Counted from the stretch's first letter, positions 46,201 to 57,153 are shown. The stretch is 64,000 nt of DNA from Protonemura montana (GCA_947568835.1 OX387602.1:1148570-1212569); one strand, 5' to 3'. Translations and numbers: made by a program. Notes: a model not told the origin generated them from the sequence alone.

Positions 46201-47533
46201 GAAACTGTATTGCGCCCAATGCACTTCGTGTGCCGAACGAAAGATTTCGCCTCATCTGCGAAAGGTTCCCCTCCAACGGTACAACGAGGTTCTACGACCG
46301 TTTGCACGGACACACATGGACTGTCTGGGTCCCTTCCCCGTAACGAACAACGGAAATAAACATCTTTTGACCTTCATCGACGCGTACTCCCGGTACGTCA
46401 TCGCGGTCCCTATCAAGGACCAGTCCGCGAAGACCGTTGCTAAAGCCTTTTTCGAAAACGTTATTGAAAAGCATGGGGTACCGGAACAGCTGATTACAGA
46501 CAGGGGTCAAAATTTTGCATCTAAATTGCTTAATGAGGTGTGCAGCATACTCCGATTAAAGCACAATTACACTACGGCGTACTCCCCCCACGTAAACGGA
46601 GCAATTGAGCGAGTACACCGAGTAATGGCCGATTTATTAAGCCACTACGTCAACAAATCACACACGGATTGGGACGAATACGTACCATTTATGCTGATTG
46701 CCCTCAGGAGCGCAATTAACACGTCGACAAACGAAAGTGGCTTTTTCTTGCTTTACGGATACGACATGCCCATCCCGTATGACACAATCACCCGTCCGGT
46801 AAACTCACTCGATAAGACCAAGCACACGCAAGAGTCGTACGCCGAGGTTATAAGGAAACGCCTCGCGGACGCATATGTAAAAGTGAACGAAACCATAAAA
46901 AAACATTTAGAATACCGGGAAAAACAATACAACAAGAAAACTAAGCCCTGCGAATTAAAAGTTTATGACAAAGTCTATTTATTCGACCCAGTAGTCAAAA
47001 TTAATACGGCAAAGAAATTGCGCAAAAAGTACAAGGGGCCGATGCGCATTGTATCACAGGAGGGACCCGTTACGTTCACGGTACGCGACATAACCTCGGG
47101 AAAACAACAAACTGTGCACGCCAATCGGCTTAAACCTTTTGATTGTGTAAGCGATCGGGAGCTAGAGGGTAGCGAATCTGACGAAGACTCGCCACCGTCC
47201 GTCGCAGATGACCCAGTCCCAACACTGCCGAGAGCTCCCAGGTTTTACGATTTGCGCGACAATATTCTCGTTACACCTGTCGCTGACCCTAACACGCACC
47301 ACGCTTCCGTCGAAGGACCCGAGCCCACTGCGATAAATTCACAGTCTCGAACCATGGACGCGGGGAGGGTCGAAAATATTGCGGACTCAATACCTTCGTC
47401 ATCATTCGCGGTAACCGAGGACAATGAGCCGAGCGATGATACCCCATCACCTTGCGAAACGGCAGGACCTACCTCGACCGCTAAGGCTCGGTACCAGCTA
47501 CGCCCGCCCAAACATGTGTATTATAAGGTCTAA
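43190..47533 (+). CDS. pol: Retroelement Pol: protease, RT, RNase H, integrase
   Basis: The frame is open from 43190 and lies in the -1 frame relative to gag. It has no ATG before gag ends, so expression by -1 frameshifting as Gag-Pol is likely; I see no canonical slippery heptamer in the overlap. Numbering from codon 43298 gives: aspartic protease LIDTGA at about 32-37; reverse transcriptase with FVTDFRALNE and the catalytic YLDD at about 594-597; RNase H with LTCDASQYA and TDHRPIQF; integrase with an HHCC zinc region (GHQGVERT ... CAQCTSC) and a DDE core (HMDCLG, ITDRGQ, GAIERVH) with exactly 35 residues between the second D and E. The C-terminal tail is acidic and Pro-rich. All catalytic residues are present, so it may be functional. 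Confidence 0.97.
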   Translation, partial: PVRRYPTSEFEYGVAPTFSDRPYISPTDVRPTHPWTVPCNWSRNDQYMAKAVHCHLRGPTQVTPAQLLIDTGAVISMITESTIKKSGLTIAYNSVDNPTVGITGHELPIVGTCEVTLILGTATYIWTVLVCDDSLHLDTDGLLGLDFLRYYGFRIELDTDSMCHRDHKLALETIVPRNRINSYKQVRYGNNGQVEPRDNVKAQSALATCPTPKGMDGVGESREDRFAVDKAPLSSEQVRQGECTPLAAARSAALTSKPAVRASKESRNRPDQGKPASSLKVDAAAFPNPSSSDLLMSQVGNRLFSRVNLADTVVVPARSEHLCLGRQRQRVGEDDTTSAAPLSLIFHPAEILIKGIMASRVVSNQRSDLAVQLKFVNISNTDLEIPARTYVGDVELVETMPPSLRVSAVSSTQVGRSEQVDIDTLCSIQHLPPGERAKVRDLLKEYKELFYKEGESLGCAVNVQHRIDTGDAQPINRPPFRIPFSQRPLVDTFTKEMLEQGVIVRSFSPWNAPVIIVSKKSLDGIPQFRFVTDFRALNEVTKKDSYPLPMISETLASLNNAKYFTVLDMASSYYQVEIHPDDREKTGFSTYNGHYHYKRLAFGLSGAPATFQRMIDSVLVGLTGVSCYTYLDDIVVHSSTADEHVRRLREVFERLRGSNLRLKPQKCSFLKESVDYLGHIISSNGVKANPDKIRAIKEYPTPSNATEVKQFIGIVGFYRRMIPRFAQVAKMLTLLTKKDQPFIWQEEQERAFDELKTALCSDPILCYPDFNKEFILTCDASQYAISAILSQEVSGQDLPVAYYSRQLNKAEQNYSTYERELTAIVSGIKHFRIYLYGRHFTIFTDHRPIQFLIARENKSPRQLNWVALLAEYEYTIKYKPGTSIPHADGMSRIRINAVNPLCEPIYDRQRIKDEQRADNALKPLITKLETDNASDEDFALDDEGVLYRLRSANEREDKLVIPASMKLRILNNYHNLPYSGHQGVERTTKLLRSKFFWHTLAADAKLYCAQCTSCAERKISPHLRKVPLQRYNEVLRPFARTHMDCLGPFPVTNNGNKHLLTFIDAYSRYVIAVPIKDQSAKTVAKAFFENVIEKHGVPEQLITDRGQNFASKLLNEVCSILRLKHNYTTAYSPHVNGAIERVHRVMADLLSHYVNKSHTDWDEYVPFMLIALRSAINTSTNESGFFLLYGYDMPIPYDTITRPVNSLDKTKHTQESYAEVIRKRLADAYVKVNETIKKHLEYREKQYNKKTKPCELKVYDKVYLFDPVVKINTAKKLRKKYKGPMRIVSQEGPVTFTVRDITSGKQQTVHANRLKPFDCVSDRELEGSESDEDSPPSVADDPVPTLPRAPRFYDLRDNILVTPVADPNTHHASVEGPEPTAINSQSRTMDAGRVENIADSIPSSSFAVTEDNEPSDDTPSPCETAGPTSTAKARYQLRPPKHVYYKV

Positions 47534-47659
47534 GGTAGTTTATATTAATAGATCTCGTTACAAGCACTGTCTTTATTTTCTAAATGTGAACGGTTGGTTA
47601 ACATAACTTAGCAATAGGGTAGGAAGTATTAATACTCATTTTCAGATTCGACGCGCATC

Positions 47660-49591
47660 ATGATTTTCGCTGTGCTGATTCTGTGGAGCCTTCTTGGCGC
47701 GACCGCAGGTAGTGCCGGGACCGGCTACGCGAACGTCTCGAACGATGAATTCAACAAGGGGATGATTTTCATTCGGGACCCCAGCAAGAGTGTCTTGCTA
47801 AGCCAAAATAAGTGGGTCATCGCCCTCGATGTAAACATAACCCAATACGCGGCAGGTTTAGGAAACATTCTGAATACATTGAGAAATATAGGGGATTTTA
47901 ACCTCACGGCAACTTCGACACTATTCCAAAACGACGCATTCAATGTAAAATCAACCCTTGACAAAGATGTCGCGACTCTGTTTTCAGCCGCGCATCAAAT
48001 TGAGACGCAACTATATAACATTATGCTTACCTTAGCCCCTGCGAACCGTATGAACAAACGTAGCCCTTTTAATTTTGTCGGTACATCCCTCAAATATCTA
48101 TTTGGCACAGCGGTTAATTCCGATGTCGAAATTATAAACTCTAAATTGTCTCGTATGACCTCAACCGACGAAGAGGTCGTTCATCTGTTAGCTCACCAAA
48201 TAACATTCATAAACCAAACTGCCAATGTGGGTAATCGTAACTCGGTGGACATTAGAAACCTGGCGGAAATAGCGAGTCAATTGAATGGTAAAATTACAAA
48301 TGTTCAATTAGCGTTTACGAGGACAGTCGACACCATTGCACCCGCAATCAGCGATATATTCACCATTAACGCGGCAGTGCGATCCCTTGGCTACGCTCTT
48401 ACGCAACTGAAGGAGAATGTAGACCAACTTCAATCCGCTTTAGAATTAACTGCAAATAAAAAACTTAGCTCCTTCTTCTTGTCACCGGCAAAGCTTCAAA
48501 ATATTTTAACCACTGTGGAACCGTTCCTGCCCAACGATCTGGAATTTATCACGTCTCTGCATCTGGACAATTTGTTTTTATACTACGAGCTAGCAAGGGT
48601 CTGCGCCACGGCTTACGGCAACACCATCCGCCTGTTCATTACAATACCCGTGAAGGCAAACAATCGCTATTTCGACCTGTACCAAAGTCACGTACTCCCA
48701 ACCATATTCAGGAACCACAGTGCCGTTTATATCAAGCCTTCCCATCCCTTCTTTGCAATTTCCAAGGACAAACAACTATTTGTGGAGCTAAATAACCACG
48801 ATTTGGACGCTTGTGAGGAAGGAGTAATAAAGATTTGCCCTCCACTAAAAGCTATCCGAAAGGCGAGCGCCGGACAGTCTTGTCTCCTGGCTCTGTTCAA
48901 TGGCGACGAGGCGACGGCTAGTCTGCTGTGCGAACGAGAAATTTCCCTGTTCTACCATCCCTCAGTTTTCCGTGCACTCGATAGTGACACGTGGTTTTAC
49001 AGCGTCCTGACCGAGTCACTGACCATTCAATGTCCCGCTGCAAGTGGCGCGTCAAACCAAATTTCAACATTAACGATTAAAGGAACCGGGAAAATTACGG
49101 TCCCGTCGAATTGCTATGTGTACAGCAACACATTTGTTTTGTTCCCCCACGTATCAGAGTCTGTGGACCTTTCCACGCATGCGGAGTTTCATGTACCACT
49201 AACCCCGGACATCTTTTCACCGACCGGATCTACCCCTGTACATTCTCTCGGCACCACCGACCAAATAGAGACTGTTTTAAAAACCATCTTGCAAAATAAG
49301 AGCCCACCCCTTGTTATTCCAATGCATCAGTGGGAAACTCAGCTACGCTTAATCGAAGCACAAAGTAAAATACCAATTTCGGCACACCATTTGTCTCTCT
49401 CTATTTCGTCGACTGCACTTTTTGTAATCTTAGTTCCGCTACTCTATCTCTCGTGGAGATACCGTAAGCTTATTTTTAAGCATAAAAAGAAAATTGTAAA
49501 GGAGCAGGAACTATTAATGCTCAACGAGTCTCCTGAAAACGGTGACAAAACCGTCAGCAAGCCGAGACCTTACGCTAAGGCTGTGGCGTGA
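47660..49591 (+). CDS. env: Retroelement envelope glycoprotein (643 aa)
   Basis: It begins at an ATG with a hydrophobic signal peptide (MIFAVLILWSLLG...). A dibasic cleavage-like site KR follows about residue 134 and is followed by a hydrophobic, glycine-containing segment (SPFNFVGTSLKYLFGT) resembling the fusion peptide of errantivirus Env / baculovirus F-type proteins. Several N-glycosylation sequons and cysteines lie in the ectodomain. A single transmembrane segment lies at about 579-598, then a basic cytoplasmic tail of about 45 residues. Its frame differs from pol and there is a gap of 126 nt after pol, so expression from a spliced mRNA is expected. The frame is unbroken. Family placement is from architecture, not from alignment. 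Confidence 0.9.
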   Translation: MIFAVLILWSLLGATAGSAGTGYANVSNDEFNKGMIFIRDPSKSVLLSQNKWVIALDVNITQYAAGLGNILNTLRNIGDFNLTATSTLFQNDAFNVKSTLDKDVATLFSAAHQIETQLYNIMLTLAPANRMNKRSPFNFVGTSLKYLFGTAVNSDVEIINSKLSRMTSTDEEVVHLLAHQITFINQTANVGNRNSVDIRNLAEIASQLNGKITNVQLAFTRTVDTIAPAISDIFTINAAVRSLGYALTQLKENVDQLQSALELTANKKLSSFFLSPAKLQNILTTVEPFLPNDLEFITSLHLDNLFLYYELARVCATAYGNTIRLFITIPVKANNRYFDLYQSHVLPTIFRNHSAVYIKPSHPFFAISKDKQLFVELNNHDLDACEEGVIKICPPLKAIRKASAGQSCLLALFNGDEATASLLCEREISLFYHPSVFRALDSDTWFYSVLTESLTIQCPAASGASNQISTLTIKGTGKITVPSNCYVYSNTFVLFPHVSESVDLSTHAEFHVPLTPDIFSPTGSTPVHSLGTTDQIETVLKTILQNKSPPLVIPMHQWETQLRLIEAQSKIPISAHHLSLSISSTALFVILVPLLYLSWRYRKLIFKHKKKIVKEQELLMLNESPENGDKTVSKPRPYAKAVA

Positions 49592-50289
49592 TATGAACCA
49601 ACTTGCGAAATCATTCCTTATAACTTTACAATATGTCACTATTTACTTTACAATAAGTCGTACTGTCAAACGTCGTAACCATAATTCATGTAAACTAACA
49701 AACGTCTATGTCTCGTAATAACGATCAAGTTATCATTGGTTAATTGTCATGTTATTTGTAAATACACCGAACTAATCTCGAACGCCACCACAAATCGGAG
49801 ACTTTCGTCGTGTGGCCTGCGCCGACCGACAACGATTGCGACGGAACAGCTCTTGCGAATGCACCCTGTCCCTGGAAGCGCAGCTACATCCTCAGCGACG
49901 ACGGCAAAAGTCCTTCCTGAAGAAGGCCGGCGGAATGAAAATCCACTCACCACGCCGTTCAACCCGACAGCTCACGCAGGTCTTGGAACGACACGCAATG
50001 CATCTGCGTTTCGAATGCACCCTGACCGACCACCAAGTGCAGCTCCATCCACAGCAACGGCGGCGACAACCTTCGCACAGGGGACCAGCGGTATGAAACG
50101 CCGACAATATCTCGTACGTCGCCACTTACTACGCCATTCTACCCGTCAGCTCGTTCAGCTAGCGTTAACCCAGGACTTGGATCGAATTCCCATCAGCTAA
50201 GCGCCGCAATACGTTTGTACCAGACTAAAGACGTTTCGTGTATCTACATTCTTGTAAACAATAACCAATGGAAAAATGAGAGCCCGACA

Positions 50290-50334
<45 letters not shown>

Positions 50335-50861
50335 GATATTAAATCTAGCACCTACAACTACCATTGCCCTTTGATTGTACCGACATTTGTATTGTTCAAT
50401 TTTGTAACCTAGGCTAAATAATCTCTTTAATGATAATTATCATAATAATAATAGTTTACTGCTCCAAATTGATCTTTGTTAGAATCTTGTAGAATTTAGA
50501 TTGTGGAATTGTACACTCTCTTCACAAATCTTTGTTAGAACCTAGACAAATGTTTCTCCAACATGGACCATGTAAGATTTGATTGACAAGATTTGGTTTG
50601 AGATTTCATGAGGGTTGAAGATTGATTAATAATACTTTATTTGATTTGATTAAGATTTGTGTAATACGTAACATTTAGGGACTTACGCAAGCACTTGCCC
50701 TCTGTAAACCAACAAAGGTAGGGCGTATTCATTCAAATGCTTTCCTAATAAGTACCCATGTAAATTGTTTAGATGTTAATTAACTTTAAGGCCGTCCAAA
50801 CGCTCACATGGAGCTTCACCCTCGTTAGAGGATGACGCTCCTTTTCCATGGGGGGGAGGCA
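49592..50861 (+). other. Retroelement 3' region with diverged duplication, A42 run and polypurine tract
   Basis: Between env and the 3' LTR, two diverged copies of about 150-170 bp lie side by side (about 49855-50010 and 50012-50190); each begins GAATGCACCCTG and shares AGCTCAT/AGCTACATCC-type phrases. They allow overlapping basic open frames of up to 154 codons. It is unclear whether these code. A pure run of 42 A is at 50291-50332. The polypurine tract GGGGGGGAGGCA abuts the right LTR at 50850-50861. Confidence 0.7.
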
Positions 50862-51398
50862 TGTAATAAGGCACATTCCACGAACATGTATTCTGTCATT
50901 TTGTCCTCAAACCTTCTCACGCTTTCTAAATTCTTACCCTCCCGACTCTTAGCAAGTCACCTAGTTTACAACCCCTTTTGACGTAACTTCCAACAATGGC
51001 TCTCGGCCTTCGTCCTCGAGCCCACAGTGTCCTGCACCTCATGGGTGTCGCCCGAGGGCAGACGCCAGCTATTATAGTGACTGCCTTAAATACAGCTCCC
51101 GCCCCAAAACTCGCTCTCTTTCCGGCGACCCTTCAACCTGTGCGGACGTGCCAACGTGAGATCAACTTATAACATGTAAGCCACAATAAACTGTCTCATT
51201 CTAACTAGCATGTAGTTTAGTCACTAGACACACGACTCCATATCCATCCTCGACGTGTAGCGTCCTAACGGACAAGGACCCATCCAGCCTCCGGAGGTCG
51301 TTCGTCTCCACGCTACCCTACGAACGTGGTGGCAGCGGATACTCTACGCTACCAAGTAGATCTAGCACTGCGCCTCGTCAAGGCAGCAGGTTGTTACA
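50862..51398 (+). repeat. 3' LTR
   Basis: Same 537-bp sequence as the 5' LTR with no difference seen. Followed directly by TTTCC, giving the TTTC target duplication. Confidence 0.95.
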
Positions 51399-51399
51399 T

Positions 51400-54100
51400 T
51401 TCCATGCCTCAGCCTAGTGCAGGAGTGGCAACTATTTACCTATTAGGAGGAATTTGCGTGCTCTATTACTGTTTTCGAAATCCACTCGACTCGTCAAATG
51501 AACATATTTACGCAACGGTGTGTGAGATTTTGTTGATTAATTCATATGTGACCGTCTTCCGTGGATAGAAGCTTCTAGCTCGATACACACATAACCTCCT
51601 CGATCCTCGGACTGCTCGGCAGGGACAACAAAACTGAACAAATGTAGTTGACTCTCAATTCATTCCTCAATCAACGGTGTCAATAACTATAACAAATTTA
51701 CATTTATGAATTAACTTTTTACACGTGGACTTTTCAAAATGGCAGACACTTTTTTTCTCATTACACTTGAACATTTGAAATAGTTTTTAGTTGACCAGGT
51801 TCTGACAGCGGCATAAACTTACTGACAAACTATCACTCATTGTTGCTGTTTGCTTGGTTTTTCGACTTAAGTTGAACATTGTTTTATTTTTATTTTATTT
51901 TGCCCACACGCAAGCGATAAGCTTGTATGTGCTTACAAAAGTGAACTGATTGCCATCTCTATTAGAGCTCAAAATGCAATTGAACTGTCATGGCGCTCAC
52001 TTCAGAATGTTGTAGGCTAGCTCAACCCTGAGCTAGTAAACAAGCGCCAACCACTGGAAAGCAGACACTGAGTGCCACAAAGTAAGTGAATAACTAAATA
52101 AAAACCTCCTTGGTAATAGACATTTTAAAGTTTAAATGGGGCAATCTGCACCACATCTGCTGTCACCAAATATAATCCGGAGCATGATTGTTACCTTTCA
52201 AAACACACATAACACCCAGTCATTCGATAACTACACTGTGAATTTAACCTAACGAGACTCTATTGAACCACCAGTATATAGTGCGGCAGGCACTTCATTG
52301 TGCAGACTGGTCCTTGTATTATTATTGAGAGAAACTAAACTTTAAAAGGCCCGGCAAGTTAACTATTATATCTTTTCTTAGAGAAATTCAATAGCTAAAT
52401 ATTGCCCTATACATGGACACTCTTATACCTCTTGTGCTGATCGCACATAGCGAGCCTTCGCCCAAATAGCTGGTGATCTCCTTAAAGAAGGAACAGTTCC
52501 AAAGAAAATATATCAGCATGGCTTGTTAGGATTTTCTTTGTGTGTGGTTATTGGTTTGTGATACAATTACAGCCGGGATCTTGCATTACCTACCCACCAA
52601 CGAAACCGAGTATGTTCTGGTTTAGTGGATAGCCATCTTTACAAATAACTAGAATAACTCAGTAGGTTGTAGGCAGCCGAGATGGAGTGGAAAGACATTG
52701 TGTACCGTTTTACACAAATCAGAAAGGGATTTAGCAATGCTTGCATTGGATTTTGAACGAGGGCGAGACAAGACTATTAAATCCTCACATCCAAAGTTTC
52801 CGCTTCCCGTTCCGGTTAAGTAGTTTGAGAAATCGCCATTCGCTCGGGTATTGTCACGCTAGGATACAAGGACTGTAAATGCGAAGAAGACTGCGTGCCA
52901 GCAACTGCATTCTGTCGTCACGGAATGGACCACTGGTCAGGGCAGATCTCAGTTTTCAAGAAGGGTAAACGGTGTTGTTTACGTGAGCAACCGTTTGCTC
53001 ACTCTGTAAATCTGTTATGATCGAATCATCCTAGCCCTTGGCATTCCGCAAGTCTCACCACCAACAGATGGTATAAATTGGTCCAGCAAGGCAGAGTGAG
53101 TTCACCTGCCGCCGAGATATTTTGCTGAATAATGATACGCATTCCATCTCGAGACATCCGTGTAAGGGACCTCACAGCTCACCGCTCCACACCACACCCT
53201 TCCAGTTCCGTGTCAGAACGGACAGAAAGTTCGCCCTTCGACAGCGTGCTCTGGAGCAATTATATTCCCTGAGCTTAAATATCTCTGAGAAACCGCTTGA
53301 TATAATCTGATAATTGGGATATCAGCTCATAAAGCGAGAGTTGGTGAGACGGGAGTTATTTCTCGGGTCTGTTAAGGTCATTTACATAAATATATTCAAC
53401 GCCCCCCCCCCCCTCCCCCTCCCTGTACATTCGCCAGTAATAACCATCCCCGACTAGGAGAGGCTTTCACCTGAGATTACATTTTTAGAGTGTTTTGAAA
53501 ATTTGAATTTGTTCGTCCCCTGGATGAAAGGAGATGGTCATGAAAAAAGTCATTTTAATTCATTAGTATAAGGACGTCGTTGTTTACTTAGCAGACTCCA
53601 AAAGTTCCTTCGATACAGCACTTGATGGTGGAAAATTAATTTTCTCGATTTTCAACCTCAAAAGGGTTCTAAAAGAAAGTCTCAGAAATTAGCAGCGCTC
53701 AGGGAATGTTGTGGTGAACCCGCGTCACATTTTGCTTCTTCGAACAAAGAATGTGCCCAATGTTTTGGGTTACAGAATCAACGACAAGAAGCCGAGCTGA
53801 AATCGAAACCTCGTTCAATTGCCCAATGAATGCACGAGAACGAAACGAAGCCAACGTCACTCAGAGAAGCCATGTAGACCACTCGTGCCACGACGGGCGT
53901 ATAAAATTACTTTTTCTTCACTTTTTTGTCTACCGTTTCTCATTTTTTGTCCTCATAAACACGTACTATATGACCACATGTCAACTTGCATTGAGTGGTA
54001 GCGACAGCGCGCTCGTCTCAGCCCTTTCCCTTTTTTGACAAGGACTTTCTCAGCTGCAGACATCAGCACTAAGATAGGGGTTGTGTTCCTTTCTTTCGGT
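51400..54100. other. No gene seen
   Basis: AT-rich intergenic sequence with only short frames. A run of 12 C lies at 53402-53413. Confidence 0.4.
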
Positions 54101-54150
54101 GGTCCACACACTGCAGGCTGCAGCCGTCTCCCCTGACGACACGGCTCGGG

Positions 54151-54315
54151 TTCCTACACGACTCTGTTCCCACGCTCCCAGTCTTCCCGAGACACGTGGC
54201 TCGTGATATGAACACGTGTCTGAACCCGTTGCAACTCACAAGCAATCGCTGTCCAAGCATCTCGGCTGTACCACCATTTTATAACGCGGGGCAAAGGTCA
54301 TCGTCATTCGGAAGT
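54151..54315 (+). promoter_or_regulatory. Possible Notch-responsive promoter without a recognised gene
   Basis: TTCCTACA (54151, one mismatch) and TTCCCACG (54167-54174) are tandem Su(H)-like sites. About 110 bp downstream lies TTTATAAC (about 54280), and about 28 bp further TCATTC, an initiator match. The only ATGs nearby open very short frames, so it could drive a small peptide or non-coding RNA, or be chance. Confidence 0.25.
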
Positions 54316-54319
54316 CGGT

Positions 54320-56830
54320 ATTTATTGCCCTGAATCTGTCGATTAAAAAGCAAATCAGAACGCGGATGCATCCCCTTCCTCAGAGTCAACATTCCTTTCC
54401 TTTGCGAGCATGGCGATTCATTTTATTTGCATGTCAGTAACCACTAAATTCTAAGTATTACCAAGAAAGAAAAATACTGGACAAGTCCATCTGTGTTCCA
54501 TTCCATCGGACTTCTTTCCTCACCACGCGAAAAGTAAAAACACATTTCCATCGCGCGTTTTGTTATTTATGGCAATGGCATATTTTTGTAGCCCATTCCG
54601 AGTCCCTTCTGTGTTTTCAGTCAAATGAAAACACGTGATTTTTATGAAAGATGTGGATATTGCTGGCGAGACATCGGCATCTCCTGGTAAGGGATGCACA
54701 TGTGCGGGAACCGCATGACCCCGGGGTGAAGTGCACCCTTGATTGAGGGGTTCTCACGCTGACGGCCACAGGGCACGGATCTGGCGCGCACGTGTACCCT
54801 ACCGTACGACGCACGGCGAGCAGAGAAAGAGGACCGAGGCGACGCAGGTTCACGGCAAATCAATGCTGGAAATTATCAAAATAATCTGGGTTGAGCATAT
54901 TTTCAGAGAGAATACACCAATCCACAAATGCTCGGCATAAATCTCTCAAAGCAAAGGAAAGGCCGTGAGAGAGCTTGGTGTGGCCTGGAGGTAAATAGGA
55001 AGTGATGGACAGGCGTCGCTTCCTGACAGCGTCGGGCTCAAGTCACGCAGCACGTGTCTCCAACACGGACACTGGGTGCCGATTCCCACCACTAATTAAT
55101 TGGAAGTAGGCCACCCAAAGGCATTTTAAATAATCGTCGCACAACTTTTCCTCTGAGTTTTTTCAGAAATCGACTTGTTGATTTTATGTTAATTAATGTT
55201 ATTTTGCCGCGTGCATGTGCCCAGCTGAGGTGGTGGTGGTAGAGGGGGGGGGGGGAGGACGTGTCAGGCAATCACGTCCCAGCGGGCTTCATGATTTCTG
55301 TGTCACCCGCATGGCAAAGAGGAGAGATGAAACCTCACGCCGACATAGGTGTGTCTGCAGACGAGTTGAAAGTGTGATGGACAAGGTCCACTGCTTCAGA
55401 GCGGTTGAACTGCACCGCACCCTCGTCACTCCCCAAGGACTGGGGGGGGGGGAGAGGCACCCTATGACCCCGGTAACTTGGCGACGGTCCTCGATAGCGC
55501 ACCCTTTGTGTCGGTGCGCCGAGCCAGAAAGTCGAGCACTTTGCTACACAAATAGGCAAAGCATAATTTGACCAAGCCCGTGTCAATTACACCTGCCGGA
55601 TCGATACGTGCCGGATCGATACCTGATAGATCAGTCACTCTCGATCTGTCAACTGTCTACTGTTTCAACTGTCAACTGTTAATTCTATGCCATTTAATAA
55701 AACTCTTTCTCAACATACGAACTCTGGGGAAGGTCCTCTTCTTCACTCCTGCTTGTCCATACTTCCTGTCCACCGCCTCCGAGGACCCTACCTGTCTTTC
55801 TCACGGGACACCCTCTGTGTCCCTGGTGGCAGCGAAATCTACAATGATACCAACGTTTGAGCCATGTCATGCACCCGTCGACAGCTGCTTGGTCAGCCAT
55901 GCCTTGAGATGAGATGAGATGAGATGATAACAGAGAATGTCGCGCTTATCTGCTACACTCTCAGCTGGAAATAAATTGCTAGCTTTTTAGCTGATTGAAT
56001 ATATTGAGGCTATACAATCCACCAATTAAAGTATATGGTTTAATGGGATGTGATTGGTGATTGGTCAATTATGCTACAGCATCAATTTCAGGGTAGTTTA
56101 TTGGGCACTGCTACTTTTTGCACTGGTGCGTATTTATAGTGTACACCACGTTGCGTATAGACATGTCGACAATCAATGTAATTGCTTCAAGCTCTGCAGG
56201 AAATCAGCTTCTACAAGTCAGAGGACCTCAGTAGTCATCTATCTCGACAGATTAGCAAATTTAATCCTGTAACCTGTAAAATAGTTTAGTTTACAAATGA
56301 GCTGGAAATTGATCTCATGCCCATTCCGGGTCGGGCGTAATTGTTATGGTATGTACCTATGTGAGTGTGGGGTTTTACAATTTCAACCCTAGCCCGAGCG
56401 GCCGGTCACAATGCACTTTCGAGGGTAGCAAGAAGACATGGGGTCGGCATTCTTTGCCTGAAAGGAGATCGCCCAATATGGGGAATGTCTGTCTTGGTCG
56501 GTTCTTTGGCTCCAGGTGGGCTCAAGAGGGCAACTTGAAAAGATTTGTGTCGAAGAAAAAGGCACGTCTGGGGCAGTGTGGAGCGTTGTCCGTGCGACGG
56601 AGGGGTGGTGGGTAAATGAAATGGATCGATGTCAATGAGGGCCATCGCCTAGCGGTTGGGGTCCACGATGATCGCCACGCAGGTAAGTTATTAGAGTTTC
56701 TATCGGCAGGCACCTCGGATTAGTCGGATGGCTTTTGTTGACAAGGCGCAATGGACGCCACGGTTGCTAGTCACGGCCACCTATGCTTTCACGGCGCATT
56801 AGACACGGAGGTCTTAGTTCTTCAATTCGT
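54320..56830. other. No gene seen; G runs and short repeats
   Basis: Runs of G lie at 55244-55255 and 55442-55452, and a (GAGAT)n run at about 55906-55928. A lone Su(H)-type TTCTCACG lies at 54751-54758. No domain-bearing frame. Confidence 0.35.
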
Positions 56831-57057
56831 ACCAAGAGTTGGAAATGAAATGCATTGCAGAAAATGCCTGTTTTCCATGCAGCTTTGCCGATTGGCTACG
56901 GCAGTTTTACTGCGATTGTGCTTTGGCGCGTTCGGCTGACGCTCATGCATTGAAATGCATTTTTCCACTTTCTTTGTTATTTTCGGACACGGTTTTGAAA
57001 GTCGAAAGTAAGGAAATGTGTAAGGGGTTGATTTATTCACCGACGCAGACCGCAGCT

Positions 57058-57153
57058 ATGATCGCAATTACTTTGCTGCTATGCGCTGTTTGTTATCAAG
57101 TAGAGTGTAGACCGAGGCTGCTATCATTCGGATCTCGGTCTTCAGCGCAATCT
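57058..57153 (+). CDS. Possible first exon of a small secreted protein (low confidence)
   Basis: ATG at 57058 opens MIAITLLLCAVCYQVECRPR, which looks like a signal peptide with a cleavage site near VEC. The frame meets a donor-like TCTG|GTAAGG near 57153. No second exon could be found, and no promoter was identified. It may equally be a chance frame. Confidence 0.2.

Larger units (their letters stand above)
41562..51398 (+). mobile_element. Full-length env-bearing Ty3/gypsy (errantivirus-like) LTR retroelement
   Basis: Two 537-bp LTRs (41562-42098 and 50862-51398) begin TGTAATAA and end TTGTTACA, and look identical by eye. Both sides are flanked by TTTC, a 4-bp target duplication. Internal order is gag (42267-43277), pol (43190-47533, -1 frame), env (47660-49591), a 3' non-coding region with A42, and a polypurine tract just before the right LTR. 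No internal stop breaks any of the three frames. This is an endogenous invertebrate retrovirus-like element inserted between Bearded gene A and Bearded gene B, probably very recently. Confidence 0.97.
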
